Positions 7,032 to 15,725 of a stretch of DNA of 64,000 nucleotides are shown here, piece after piece. How positions within the stretch are numbered: position 1 is the first letter of the stretch; the number at the start of each line of letters is the position of its first letter. The notes beneath the pieces were generated by a model that saw nothing but the letters and a program-made list of their open reading frames with translations, was not told the DNA's origin and searched no databases. The position numbers were made by a program, and so were the translations under genes. The stretch covers positions 186,001-250,000 of the forward strand of contig NZ_QKWY01000003.1 in the NCBI RefSeq assembly GCF_003248355.1, given 5' to 3'. Source of the stretch: Streptomyces sp. AC1-42W. Lineage in GTDB: Bacteria > Actinomycetota > Actinomycetes > Streptomycetales > Streptomycetaceae.

Positions 7032-9044
7032 TCAACGGCTCCCCGCGCACGCGGACTTCAGCCCGGCCGCCAGCGCACCGGCGCAGCCGGAACCGCTGCC
7101 GACCCCCGTCATGACGACGGCCGCGACCATGCCCGCACCGGCCGCGCACGCCATCTCGTACGCGGCGGCGCCCCCCGGCCCGGCACCGCACAGCACCAGC
7201 CGCCCGGCCCCCACCGGCTCCCCGGCCCCCAGCAGCCCGGACAGCCCGGAGGCATCCCCCGGCCGCGCCGCCCGCAGGCTCACGATCCGTTCCAGGCCCC
7301 GGTGATGACGTACCAGGGCCTCGTACGCCCCCACCGGCACCCCCCGTGTCCGCACCAGCACGATCGTGTCGGCCGCCGGGTCCCCGGCGCGCAGCACCGC
7401 CACGTCGGGCCCCTCCGGCACGGGCGGCCGGGGCAGCACGCGGGGCACCTCGAAGCCCTGGAGGAGTTCGAGGAGATCGCCCACGGCGGACTGCGGATCG
7501 CGGTGGTCCGGCAACGACCTCAGCAGGCGTACGCAGTGCGAGAGCAGCGCGGACGCGTCCACGTCCCCCAGGCACCGGCGGTCGTGGCGCACTGTCAGGG
7601 AGAGCCCGCCGTCCGGGTCGTGCCGGGCGGCCAGGGTGAGCGGCAGTCCGGGGTGGGCGCTGATGCTGCGCGGGGCGTCCACCTCGACGTCCTGGGCGCG
7701 CAGCTCCGCCAGCAGCGCGGCGGACAGCTCGACCCGGTTGTCGAACACGATGCCGGTCTCGAAGAGTTCGGCGTCGGGGTTCCGGCCGGTCCAGACCCGG
7801 ACCCGGTCGCCCGGCACCCAGGCGTGCACGGCCAGGTCCAGCGCGGCGTCGCGCGCCTGCGCGAGGAGACCGGTCACCGGCTCGGCGGGGTCGACGGTGA
7901 CCGTCATCGGCAGCGGGTTGCCCAGCAGCCCCGGAATGCCCGCGGCACCCTCCATCGGGATGTCCCGGGCCGACAGGTGCACGCCGAAGCTGACCGGTAC
8001 CGGTCCGGCCGCACCGGCCGCCCGGTACAGCAGCAGCGCCCACACGGCGTGCAGGGCGCTGGACTCCCCCGCCCCGCGCATCGCGGCCCAGGTGCGCAGC
8101 CGGGTGGTCTGGGGCGGCCGCAGCCGCCGGTGGACGCGTCCGATGCCCAGCGGACCGGCCGGGGACGCGTCGTCCTGGGCCCCGGGCGCGGCCGGCTCCG
8201 GGGGCGCGGTGGCCGTCGCCCAGTAGGCGCGGGCGCCCTCGGTCCGCTGCCGTGCCAGCCACTGGGCGTGGTCGCGCGCATCGGGGCGCCGCTCGCGTCC
8301 GGGCAGGGTGCCTCCGCGGGCGTAGGCCCGGTAGAACTCCCGCAGCAGCAGGTGGACGCCGCGTTCGTCGAGGAGCGCCCGGTGGTAGGTGAGCAGGACC
8401 CGGGTGGGGGCGTGGGTGCCGCCGGGGCGGGGCGGCCCGTCCATCAGGGTCACGCGCAGCAGGCCGGGGCGGTGCGGTGCGAAGCCGCGCAGCCGGTCGC
8501 GCTCGATCAGGTCGCTCCAGGAGACGGCGCCGTGTGCGAGGTGGGCGACGTCGATCGCGGCCCGGTCGTGCAGCATCAGGCGGGGCAGGTGCGTCCAGTC
8601 GAAGGCCGCCCGCAGCACGGACTCCCGGTCGGCGACGGACAGCCAGGCGGCGGTGAACCGGGCGAGATCGACCGGCCCGGTCCAGTTCCAGGCGACCTGG
8701 CCGACGTGCCCGCCCGCCGGTTCCTCGACGGCCGCGCGGATCAGGTCCTGCTGGTGTCCGGCCACCGCGACGGTGTCGCGCGCGCCGCCCACCAGCGCCA
8801 GGACGTCGGCGAACACCTCGGCGCCGGGCCGGGCGGAGCCGCCCTGCGAGGACTCGACGCGCAGCGTGAGGCGCCCGGCGCCGGACGCCTCCGCCGTCAC
8901 CGTGTACGCGTGACGCCGGGTCACCCGGGCCGCCACCGCCTCGGCCAGGCCCGGGTCGAGGGGGCCGCACAGCTCCACCTCGACGGACGGGCCGGAGGCG
9001 GGCACGGGGGCGAGGACCACCGCGAGCACCGGATCGTCACTCAT
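7032..9044 (-). CDS. NRPS condensation-like protein with degenerate active site
   Basis: 670 residues, stand-alone. Condensation-domain features are visible: RESVLRAAF (about 140-148), a motif aligned to HHxxxDG, FGVHLSARDIP, GLLGNPLPM and VFDNRVELS. The HHxxxDG equivalent reads YHRALLDERG (220-229): the first His is kept but the second, catalytic His is Arg222. The last 130 residues look like a worn thioesterase/hydrolase domain, with GAGPGG in place of GxSxG. It may be a structural or binding relative rather than an amide-forming enzyme. Leftward, between SARP 9104 and accE1. Confidence 0.7.
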   Translation of the reverse strand: MSDDPVLAVVLAPVPASGPSVEVELCGPLDPGLAEAVAARVTRRHAYTVTAEASGAGRLTLRVESSQGGSARPGAEVFADVLALVGGARDTVAVAGHQQDLIRAAVEEPAGGHVGQVAWNWTGPVDLARFTAAWLSVADRESVLRAAFDWTHLPRLMLHDRAAIDVAHLAHGAVSWSDLIERDRLRGFAPHRPGLLRVTLMDGPPRPGGTHAPTRVLLTYHRALLDERGVHLLLREFYRAYARGGTLPGRERRPDARDHAQWLARQRTEGARAYWATATAPPEPAAPGAQDDASPAGPLGIGRVHRRLRPPQTTRLRTWAAMRGAGESSALHAVWALLLYRAAGAAGPVPVSFGVHLSARDIPMEGAAGIPGLLGNPLPMTVTVDPAEPVTGLLAQARDAALDLAVHAWVPGDRVRVWTGRNPDAELFETGIVFDNRVELSAALLAELRAQDVEVDAPRSISAHPGLPLTLAARHDPDGGLSLTVRHDRRCLGDVDASALLSHCVRLLRSLPDHRDPQSAVGDLLELLQGFEVPRVLPRPPVPEGPDVAVLRAGDPAADTIVLVRTRGVPVGAYEALVRHHRGLERIVSLRAARPGDASGLSGLLGAGEPVGAGRLVLCGAGPGGAAAYEMACAAGAGMVAAVVMTGVGSGSGCAGALAAGLKSACAGSR

Positions 9045-9103
9045 CGGGGCCCTGATCCCGCGTGCGCCGCATCACATGCCCTCCCTCAGCCGGTACGGCC
9101 TTC

Positions 9104-9910
9104 TCAGGCGAGCCGCACTCCGCCCGCCCCCGCGACGCCCTCGGGCCGGGCCATGAGAATGGAACGCTGCAACTTGGCCAGCGCGGGCGAGGGTTCGAGC
9201 CCGAGCGTGCGGACCAGCGTGGAGCGCAGCCGCTGATAGGCGTCCAGTGCCTCACCGCGCCGCCCGGAGCGGTAGAGGGCCAGCATGTACTGGCCGCACA
9301 GGCTCTCATGGGTCGAGTACCTGCTGAGCAGCACGGTGAGTTCGGAGAGCAGTTCGCGGTGGCGGCCGAGCCTGAGATCGGCCTCGATGCGCTGGTCCAG
9401 GGCGCACAGCCGGCTCTCCTCCAGCCGTTTGATCTGGGTGTCGAGGTACGGTCCGGTGTGGACGTCGGCGAGCGCCGGGCCGGTCCACAGGGCCAGCGCC
9501 TCGCGCAGCAGCCGCGCCCCCTCGGGGAAGTCCTCGGCGTCCATCGCCCGGTATCCCATGCCGGCCAGCCGCTCGAACTCCTGCACGTCGTGGCCGCCTT
9601 CGCCGCCCTTGAGTAAGTAGCCCCCGGGGACGGTGAGCAGGACGTCCTTGGCCGTACGGGTACCGTCGCCGTGCACTTCGAGCGCGGCGGTGATCAGTTC
9701 GCGCAGCTGGAGGATGTAGGTCTGGAGGGTGGGCCGGGCGCTGCGCGGCGGCTCGCTCCCCCACAGCTCCTCGATGAGGGTGCCGACCGGTACCACCTCG
9801 TCGGCGTGCAGCGCCAGCAGGGCGAGCACCTGCCTGGGTTTGGGCGCGGTCGGTGCGATCGAGGTGCCCTTTTCCCGCACGGCAAGCGTGCCGAGTACGT
9901 CGATGTCCAC
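9104..9910 (-). CDS. SARP-family transcriptional activator
   Basis: 268 residues: winged helix (TAPKPRQVLALLALHADEV, LQTYILQLRELI) then BTAD (ALALWTGPALADVHTGPYLD, MLALYRSGRRGEALDAYQRL). GTG start with GGGGAGA upstream. An ARE-like site at 9975-9997 lies about 65 bases upstream, so it is probably released by a GBL receptor and then activates the leftward genes starting with the condensation-like protein. It is an intact relative of the frameshifted SARP at 4196 and of 33040. Confidence 0.92.
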   Translation of the reverse strand: MDIDVLGTLAVREKGTSIAPTAPKPRQVLALLALHADEVVPVGTLIEELWGSEPPRSARPTLQTYILQLRELITAALEVHGDGTRTAKDVLLTVPGGYLLKGGEGGHDVQEFERLAGMGYRAMDAEDFPEGARLLREALALWTGPALADVHTGPYLDTQIKRLEESRLCALDQRIEADLRLGRHRELLSELTVLLSRYSTHESLCGQYMLALYRSGRRGEALDAYQRLRSTLVRTLGLEPSPALAKLQRSILMARPEGVAGAGGVRLA

Positions 9911-9974
9911 GCCGTCTCCCCGTCATCTCCCGGCTGCCTCGGACAGCCCGGAACTGTTGCTGACACACTGATTT

Positions 9975-9997
9975 AAAAACAGCGCAGGCGGTATGTC
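9975..9997. promoter_or_regulatory. ARE-like GBL-receptor operator
   Basis: AAAACAGCGC followed by AGGCGGTATGTC matches the half-site pattern of the 5067 repeat (AAACAG, then CGGTTTGTC). It sits in the 333-base gap between SARP 9104 and TetR 10244, upstream of the SARP. No gene is seen in the rest of that gap. Confidence 0.6.
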
Positions 9998-10243
9998 AAT
10001 GCCCAACCAAACCACTCGCCACCCTGGTTCACAGCACCAGCGAGCCTTGAGAACGACCGCTCAAAAGGTGCTTAATGCATCAAAGTTGGGCATTCATGCA
10101 GGCGTTTCACCCTCGCCGGCCCGCCGGACGCGACTCCACAAGCAGACCACGCGGATTGTTTTCTTCGATCCGGGCGACCCGAGCCGGACGGACCGCGCAC
10201 GGGCCCGCCGGGGCCTGTCCGGCGGATCGGGGTCGGGCAGACC

Positions 10244-10831
10244 CTAGTCCGCGCGGCTGAGCCTCGGGAGCGCGAACGACCACAGCTGGGACACCCGTTC
10301 CGCGGACCGCCAGTACGGGTCGGCCGCGCCGAGGGTCTCCAGCCCGAGCGTCGCCGCGACGATGACCACCGCCGCGCCCTCGGCCGAGACGTCCTCGGCC
10401 AGCTCCCCATTACTGCGCGCCTGCGCGAGGGCGTTGCGCACCCACTCGTACCACCAGTCGTGCAGCCTGGCCTCGCTCTTGCGGGAGGGGTCGCCACTCA
10501 GCCGGAAGCCCGCGCGCACGACCGGGTCGTCGACGACGGCGTCCATCAGCCGGCGGACAGCCGCGACGAGCCGCTGGAGCCAGCCGCCCTTGACGGCCTC
10601 CGCGCTCTCCTCGGTCAGCGCGAGGGCGGACTCGGCGGCGGCACTCTCCACGGCGGAGGCCAGGGCCTCCTTGTTGGGGAAGTGGAAGTGCAGGGCACCC
10701 GAACTCACCCCCGCCCGGCCGCTGATCGTCGGCAGCGTTGCCAACGCATACCCGTCGGCACCGAAGACCTCCGCGGCAGCCGAGATGAGAGCTTGACGTG
10801 TCACAGCCGCTCGCGCCTGCTTGACCATCAT
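10244..10831 (-). CDS. TetR-family GBL pseudo-receptor-like repressor
   Basis: 195 residues. HTH with SGALHFHFPNKEALASAV (about 44-61), the SGALHFHF variant being common in pseudo-receptors of the ScbR2/BarB class. The C-terminal domain carries GFRLSGDPSRKSEA and HDWWYEWV. Two in-frame ATGs follow GGAGGAGG; either fits. It is divergent from afsA, with an ARE-like palindrome at 10915-10938 upstream of its start, so it likely autoregulates and represses afsA or the SARPs. Confidence 0.85.
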   Translation of the reverse strand: MMVKQARAAVTRQALISAAAEVFGADGYALATLPTISGRAGVSSGALHFHFPNKEALASAVESAAAESALALTEESAEAVKGGWLQRLVAAVRRLMDAVVDDPVVRAGFRLSGDPSRKSEARLHDWWYEWVRNALAQARSNGELAEDVSAEGAAVVIVAATLGLETLGAADPYWRSAERVSQLWSFALPRLSRAD

Positions 10832-10914
10832 GCCCTCCTCCTGGCGGGGCGCGGGCCCGACGTACCGCCGTCCGATTCACCCTGGATTCTCCTGCTGACC
10901 CCTACTGACCCAAG

Positions 10915-10938
10915 TAAACCGCACGGCTGGTTGGTTTA
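10915..10938. promoter_or_regulatory. ARE-like palindrome upstream of TetR
   Basis: TAAACCGCAC then GGCTGGTTGGTTTA; the outer six bases at each end are perfect inverted repeats (TAAACC/GGTTTA). Located about 85 bases upstream of the TetR start in the long divergent region 10832-11318. Confidence 0.6.
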
Positions 10939-11080
10939 GCACTGCGACGTGCAACGCCCCGGGCCCGGCTGATCATTTTGCCTCCGGGCGGGCGGCGTTG
11001 GGCGACCGGGCCGTGGAAGTAGTTGGTTTCTCCAGCCATCCTGTCCGTGGACTGGACCACTGCCCCTCAAAGGAAACCGC

Positions 11081-11167
11081 GTGAAAGGTTTTTTTCTACG
11101 AGCACCCCGAGGCTCGCGGTCGCGGTCCCGACGATCTACGTCACCTATGTACCGATTTACACCGTGA
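11081..11167 (+). CDS. Possible 28-residue leader or remnant ORF
   Basis: GTG preceded by AAAGGA at good spacing opens a short Arg/Ser-rich frame that stops 28 codons later. It begins at a run of seven T; a slip there would instead read a more protein-like frame (RLAVAVPTIYVTYVPIYTVT) ending near 11202. It could be a leader peptide upstream of afsA, a decayed gene, or chance. The rest of 10832-11318 holds two ARE-like sites and no other gene. Confidence 0.25.
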   Translation: MKGFFLRAPRGSRSRSRRSTSPMYRFTP

Positions 11168-11265
11168 CGGGAGAGGAAGTTACCGACCGGAAGCCTTGAA
11201 GTGGAATGGAATCTTCAAGCGAACCGGTCCGCACTTGGTAAATCCTTTACTTTTGGGCCGATTGA

Positions 11266-11290
11266 AAAAAACCGGTAGGTCCGTATCTTA
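11266..11290. promoter_or_regulatory. ARE-like site upstream of afsA
   Basis: AAAAAACCGGTAGG followed by TCCGTATCTTA, ending about 28 bases before the preferred afsA start. The right half resembles the site at 18492-18515 (TTCGTATCTT). It would place the synthase gene under receptor control. Confidence 0.55.
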
Positions 11291-11318
11291 AGTGGCGTCG
11301 CCGAACGCAGGTTTCAAG

Positions 11319-12287
11319 ATGGGGGCCCCCGTGAGTCTCACCACTGCTGAAGCCCGAACCGCACTTGCTGCCGCACCGCGGCTGACCACCACGGTCGCAA
11401 AGGAGTACGTACACCGCGACTCCGTCGCCGAGGTGTTCCTCACCGGTTGCGACACCCGGGACGGGGTGAACTTCTCGCTCACCGGCCAATGGCCCCGAGC
11501 CCACACCATGTTCCGGAGTCTCGACGGAGCGAGCCACGACCCGCTCCAGGTGGCGGAAACGTTCCGCCAAGCAGGAATCTACATCTCGCACGTGGAGTTG
11601 GGAGTACCGCTCGGCCACAAATTCGTGATGTCGAGCATCACCTACACCACGGACACCACGGGTCTGCGCATCGAGGCCGGCCCCACCGACTTCGATCTCG
11701 ACACCCGATGTACGGAGATCGTCCGGCGCAGGGGCGTGGCCAGCCGTATGGCGTTCGAGTTCGCGCTCCGCCGCAGCGGCCGGCCCATGGCGAGCGGCAC
11801 CGGTCAGATCTCGGTGATCCCGCCGGCCGTCTACAACCGGTTACGGCAGAACCGCACCGTCCAGCAGCCGTCCGCGGCCGCCGGGACGGCCCCGGACCGC
11901 ACCCTGCTGCCGCCGTCGATGGTCGGGCGCACCTTCCTGACGGACGTGGTGCTCTCCGCCGTCGCCGGGTCCGGCTCCGGCCCGCGCTGGCTGCTCACTC
12001 CGGACCTCAACCATCCGATCCTCTTCGACCACAAGGGCGACCACGTCCCCGGCATGGTCCTGCTCGAAGCGGCCCGCCAGGCGGCCTGTGCGGTGATGGC
12101 ACCCCACTCGTTCGTCCCGGCCGCCGCCGCGAACCACTTCCACCAGTACGCCGAGCTCGACCGGCCCTGCTGGATCGAGGTGACCCGCGTCGAGCGGGAG
12201 GCGCACAACATGGTGACGCTCGAAGTCACCGGCCGCCAGGACGGCAAGGACGTCTTCACCTCGGTGCTCACCGGCCCGGTCGGCTGA
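11319..12287 (+). CDS. afsA: AfsA-type gamma-butyrolactone synthase
   Basis: 322 residues with two AfsA hot-dog repeats, about 20-150 (VHRDSVAEVFLTG, WPRAHTMF) and 180-320 (HPILFDHKGDHVPGMVLLEA). AfsA joins a beta-ketoacyl thioester to dihydroxyacetone phosphate, the first committed step to A-factor-like autoregulators. ATG at 11319 has GCAGG seven bases upstream; an upstream GTG (11292) and a downstream GTG (11331) are alternatives. It is divergent from a receptor-type TetR. The NmrA-like gene at 18575 could serve a later reductive step. Confidence 0.9.
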   Translation: MGAPVSLTTAEARTALAAAPRLTTTVAKEYVHRDSVAEVFLTGCDTRDGVNFSLTGQWPRAHTMFRSLDGASHDPLQVAETFRQAGIYISHVELGVPLGHKFVMSSITYTTDTTGLRIEAGPTDFDLDTRCTEIVRRRGVASRMAFEFALRRSGRPMASGTGQISVIPPAVYNRLRQNRTVQQPSAAAGTAPDRTLLPPSMVGRTFLTDVVLSAVAGSGSGPRWLLTPDLNHPILFDHKGDHVPGMVLLEAARQAACAVMAPHSFVPAAAANHFHQYAELDRPCWIEVTRVEREAHNMVTLEVTGRQDGKDVFTSVLTGPVG

Positions 12288-12327
12288 GCGGCGGCCCGGT
12301 CCGTCGGCCGGTTATTCCTTCGCCAAA

Positions 12328-12351
12328 AAACAAACCGGTTATCCTGTTTTT
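12328..12351. promoter_or_regulatory. ARE-like site downstream of afsA
   Basis: AAACAAACCGGTT followed by ATCCTGTTTTT, an imperfect palindrome with AAACA/TGTTT ends like the other receptor sites. It lies between the afsA stop and the iteron region, so it has no obvious promoter to control; it may be a decoy or affect the origin. Confidence 0.45.
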
Positions 12352-12392
12352 CATCAGGAGGGCTGGCTTCCCCACCGCGCGGGGCGCCGTAA

Positions 12393-13059
12393 GCCGCTTC
12401 GGTAGCTGTCCCGCTCGCCGCGGAACTGGCAGGTCAGAGCCGTACAGGAGGGCCCGGCAGCGACCGAAGCGACCGAAGGCCCCGCTCGGACACAACGTGA
12501 CATCACCTCGGTGCTCCGCCGCACGCAGTCGCTGCGTGCGGCGGAGCCGGGTTTCCGGCCCCCCGCGCCGGCCGGCGCGTTCCCCCTCGGACAGCGCACG
12601 GGTTTCGCGGGCCGGGGGGCAAGCGCTGGAAACGCGGTTGTGAAGGACTGGAGAGGGCCGGAAGGGATTTCCGCCCCCAGCGACCGGGCGGCAGCGACCG
12701 GGCGCGTTCTCGGTCGCTGCCGGGCCGAAAGAGAAGTACCAGGTCACAAGCCCGACTCGGGCACGCAGCGACCGAAGCGACCGAAGGCTCAGGTATATGG
12801 AGCCATTGGCATGTGCGCGCGTGCGCGTCATATATAGCGAGCTTGAGTCGCTTCGGTCGCTGTTCGGCCCGGGGCACCGCGCTGACCTGCGGGGTTTACG
12901 GACACCGGATGGGCGACCCAGCGACCGGGGGCCGCTCGACGCCCGGTCGCTGGGTCGCTGGACCCACTTCCCCGTGCGCACATCTGTTCTGGCGCTTGTC
13001 CCTCTTCTCCCCCGATGGTTTCGCTAATCTGATTTTGCGAGTTGAGTCGCTTCGGTCGC
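12393..13059. repeat. Replication origin A: GCGACCGAA iterons
   Basis: This 786-base gene-free stretch (12288-13074) contains repeated 9-mers. Tandem GCGACCGAA pairs lie at 12460-12477 and 12768-12785. Inverted pairs (GCGACCGAA then GCGACTCAA on the minus strand) lie at 12843-12860 and 13042-13059. Partial GCGACCGGG copies occur near 12680-12705 and 12920-12960. The pairs at 12768 and 12843 face each other across a 57-base spacer containing the AT run CATATATAG. AGGTCAG/TGACCT motifs also recur. The layout is typical of an iteron origin read by the Rep proteins immediately downstream. Confidence 0.75.
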
Positions 13060-13074
13060 TGACGGGGGAAGTGA

Positions 13075-14190
13075 ATGGCAGCTGAACTGCGGGTCTCGTG
13101 CGATGACCCACGGCAGTTCAAGAGGGCTGCTCCGGTCGCTTCGCAGCCCTTGACGACCGCATGGTGGTGCGCGCGTCAGGGGTGGCCGGTTCATCCTCTT
13201 GCGCCGGGCCGCAAGACACCGGTGGGCAACTGCGAGGCATGCCGCGGCCCGGACCACGTCCGGGCCCGCTGCGGCTGCGTCCGGGCGGGCCGCTGGTGCC
13301 ACGGGTTTCACGCGGCGACGCTCGACTTCGAGCGGATCGGCCGGTGGTGGGGCGGGCGCCCTGATCTGGGGGTCGGCGTGGCCACCGGCCCGGCGGGCCT
13401 GGTGGTCATCGACGTGGACGCGCACGCCCGCGAACTCCCGCACCGGGACCGCCTGTTGCCCGGGGTCGGGATCTCCGCAGGGATCGACCTGACGGGCCTG
13501 GCCAACGGCTTCCACACACTGGGCCTGCTGGCCGCCCTGCGCGGCACCACCAGCCCGGCCGACGACGCCTCGACGCTGCGGGTGCGTACGCCGTCGGGCG
13601 GCATGCACGTCTGGTACCGCAACGACGGCGGCCACCGCTGGCAGTGCTCGGCCGGTTCGGGCAGCGGCCGGGCACTCGCCTGGCAGGTGGACGTCCGGGC
13701 GCACGGCGGGTACATCATCGCCCCCGGCACCGTCACCGAGGCCGGGGCCTACCGCCCGGTCGACGCCGTGCGCACCCCGGCGCCGCTGCCCGCCTGGCTG
13801 GCCAGGGAACTCCAGCGCACCGGCCATCTGCCCAACGCCCCCGCGCCGGGGCCCAGGCCGGTGCCGCCCCGGGCCCGGCAGGCGGTGCTCGCGGCGAGCG
13901 GCCGGCCCACCGCGTCGGGCGAACGGCTGCTGAGGGGGCTCCTCGCGGATGTGGCCGCCTGCGCGGCGGTGCCCGAGGGCGCCGCGTTCTCCGAGAAGCT
14001 GAACCGCGCCGCGTACACGGCGGGCGGTCTGGTCGCCGCCGGGCACCTCACGGAGGACGAGGCCGTACGGGCCCTGCGGGAGGCCGCCGAAGCGGCCCGC
14101 CCCGGGCAGCGGGGGCGCTGCATGGCCGTCATCAGGGGCGGGCTGAGCGCGGGCCGCACCCGGCCACTGGCTCTCGGGGGGCGCACGTGA
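13075..14190 (+). CDS. Bifunctional primase-polymerase (PrimPol), replication cassette A
   Basis: 371 residues. The N-terminal prim-pol domain (about 25-230) shows WPVHPLAPGRKTP, a Cys/His-rich segment (CEACRGPDHVRARCGC), GRWCHGFHAAT, and the metal-binding VVIDVDAHARE. It would lay down primers at the origin. ATG follows GGGGGAAG, with an inverted iteron pair only 15 bases upstream, so its promoter may be autorepressed by iteron binding. Its TGA overlaps the helicase GTG (GTGA). Its paralogue at 20068 has the same order of motifs. Confidence 0.85.
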   Translation: MAAELRVSCDDPRQFKRAAPVASQPLTTAWWCARQGWPVHPLAPGRKTPVGNCEACRGPDHVRARCGCVRAGRWCHGFHAATLDFERIGRWWGGRPDLGVGVATGPAGLVVIDVDAHARELPHRDRLLPGVGISAGIDLTGLANGFHTLGLLAALRGTTSPADDASTLRVRTPSGGMHVWYRNDGGHRWQCSAGSGSGRALAWQVDVRAHGGYIIAPGTVTEAGAYRPVDAVRTPAPLPAWLARELQRTGHLPNAPAPGPRPVPPRARQAVLAASGRPTASGERLLRGLLADVAACAAVPEGAAFSEKLNRAAYTAGGLVAAGHLTEDEAVRALREAAEAARPGQRGRCMAVIRGGLSAGRTRPLALGGRT

Positions 14191-15725
14191 GCGTGGACAA
14201 GGAGAGAGTGCTGCCGTCGGCCGCCTCCTTCGACGTGCAGGCGGTGGCCGCGCAGATCCTCGCGCAGCCCGTGGCCCTGCCCCGTCAGGACGGCGCCTAC
14301 CCGCCCGCGGAGCCCCAGGACCGGGCGGCGGACGGCGAGGCGACGGCGGACGGGCTGCTGCCGGACACCCTCACCGACCGGGGCAACGCCAAGTTATTCG
14401 TCAAGCTCTACCGCAACGACTACCGGCATGTGCCGGGCATCGGCTGGTTCCGCTGGGACGGCACCCGCTGGCAGTTCGACGAGGACGACACGGTGATGTG
14501 GTCGGCGGGCGATCTGGCGGAGTCCCTGGCCGGAACCGACCCGCGCGGCCTGTTCACCCAGGCCGCGCTCCAGCAGCACCGCCGGCGCACCCTCAGCACC
14601 AGCGGGATGAACGCGATGCTGACCCAGGCCAAGTCCGCGCCGGGCATGGTGCTCAACGCGGCGCTGCTGGACGCCGATCCGTACGCCCTGTGCACCCCGG
14701 CGGGTGTGGTGGACCTGCGGACCGGGCACATCCGCCCGGCCGAACCCACCAGGGACTTCCACTCCCGTTCCACCTCCGCCGCCCCGCAGGCGATGCCCAC
14801 CCCGCGCTGGGACCGCTTCCTGGCCGACACCTTCGGCGAGGGCCCGGACGGCGAAGAGATGATCTCCTTCCTCCAGCTGCTGCTCGGCTACTCCATCACC
14901 GGGGACGTCGGCGGGCAGGTGATGCCGTTCCTGTTCGGCTCCGGCAAGAACGGCAAGTCGGTCCTGCTGGACGTCCTGATGAAGCTGCTGCGGGACTACG
15001 CGGACGCGGCGCCGCCCGGCTTCCTGATGTCCCGCCCGTACGAGGGCCATCCCACGGACCTCGCCGAACTGCACGGCCGCCGGGTCATCGTGTGCAGCGA
15101 GGTCAAGCCGGGCGACCGGTTCGACGAGGCGCGGGTGAAGCTGCTGACGGGCGGGGACCGGATCAAGGCCCGCCGGATGCGGCAGGACTTCTTCAGCTTC
15201 GAGCCCACCCACAAGATGTGGCTGTTGGGCAACCACCGCCCCGAAGTCGGCACGGGCGGCTTCGCGTTCTGGCGCCGGATGCGTCTCATCCCGTTCGAAC
15301 GGGTCGTCTCCGACCACCGCAAGATCGACAACCTGGCGGACATCCTGGTCACCCAGGAGGGTCCGGGCATCCTCAACTGGCTGATCGAGGGCGCCCGCCG
15401 CTACCTGGGCGGCGACAAGGACCTGTCGGGCCCCGAGCGCGTCCGTATCGCAACGACCGTGTACGCGGAGACCGAGGACCACACCGGGCGCTTCGTCGGC
15501 GAGACCTGCCGGCTCGACGCCGGACTGCGGGCCGAACAAGCCCAGCTCTACGCGGCCTACAAGCGCTGGTGCCAGAATGAGGGCGTTCCGGCGATTTCGT
15601 CGAGGGCCTTCGCGGCGCACATCCGCGAAGTGGTGGGGCTGGCATCACCGAAGGAAATGATCTTTTCCAACCAGCGCAAGTACTACCCGGGCATCGGCCT
15701 GCTCGCGGACGAGGAGACAGTATGA
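14187..15725 (+). CDS. SF3/D5-type replicative helicase, replication cassette A
   Basis: 512 residues. A D5-like N-terminal region (about 60-240) leads to a superfamily 3 helicase core: Walker A GSGKNGKSVLLD, Walker B region RRVIVCSEVKPG, and motif C with MWLLGNHRPEV and the Arg finger region WRRMRLIPFERV. With the overlapping prim-pol it forms a split version of phage/plasmid P4-type primase-helicases that unwind the origin. GTG start overlaps the upstream stop. The paralogue at 21141 is exactly the same length. Confidence 0.88.
   Translation: MSVDKERVLPSAASFDVQAVAAQILAQPVALPRQDGAYPPAEPQDRAADGEATADGLLPDTLTDRGNAKLFVKLYRNDYRHVPGIGWFRWDGTRWQFDEDDTVMWSAGDLAESLAGTDPRGLFTQAALQQHRRRTLSTSGMNAMLTQAKSAPGMVLNAALLDADPYALCTPAGVVDLRTGHIRPAEPTRDFHSRSTSAAPQAMPTPRWDRFLADTFGEGPDGEEMISFLQLLLGYSITGDVGGQVMPFLFGSGKNGKSVLLDVLMKLLRDYADAAPPGFLMSRPYEGHPTDLAELHGRRVIVCSEVKPGDRFDEARVKLLTGGDRIKARRMRQDFFSFEPTHKMWLLGNHRPEVGTGGFAFWRRMRLIPFERVVSDHRKIDNLADILVTQEGPGILNWLIEGARRYLGGDKDLSGPERVRIATTVYAETEDHTGRFVGETCRLDAGLRAEQAQLYAAYKRWCQNEGVPAISSRAFAAHIREVVGLASPKEMIFSNQRKYYPGIGLLADEETV

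Noticed and set aside
5134..8970. A 1,278-codon leftward frame as one large gene
   Set aside because: Only the last 530 codons are carboxylase; the rest is an alternative frame across accE1 and the condensation-like gene, kept open by high GC.
12393..13059. Repeats at 12.4-13.1 and 19.4-20.0 kb as a CRISPR array
   Set aside because: Units are 9-mers in both orientations with irregular spacing and no uniform spacers; they precede replication genes, so iterons fit better.
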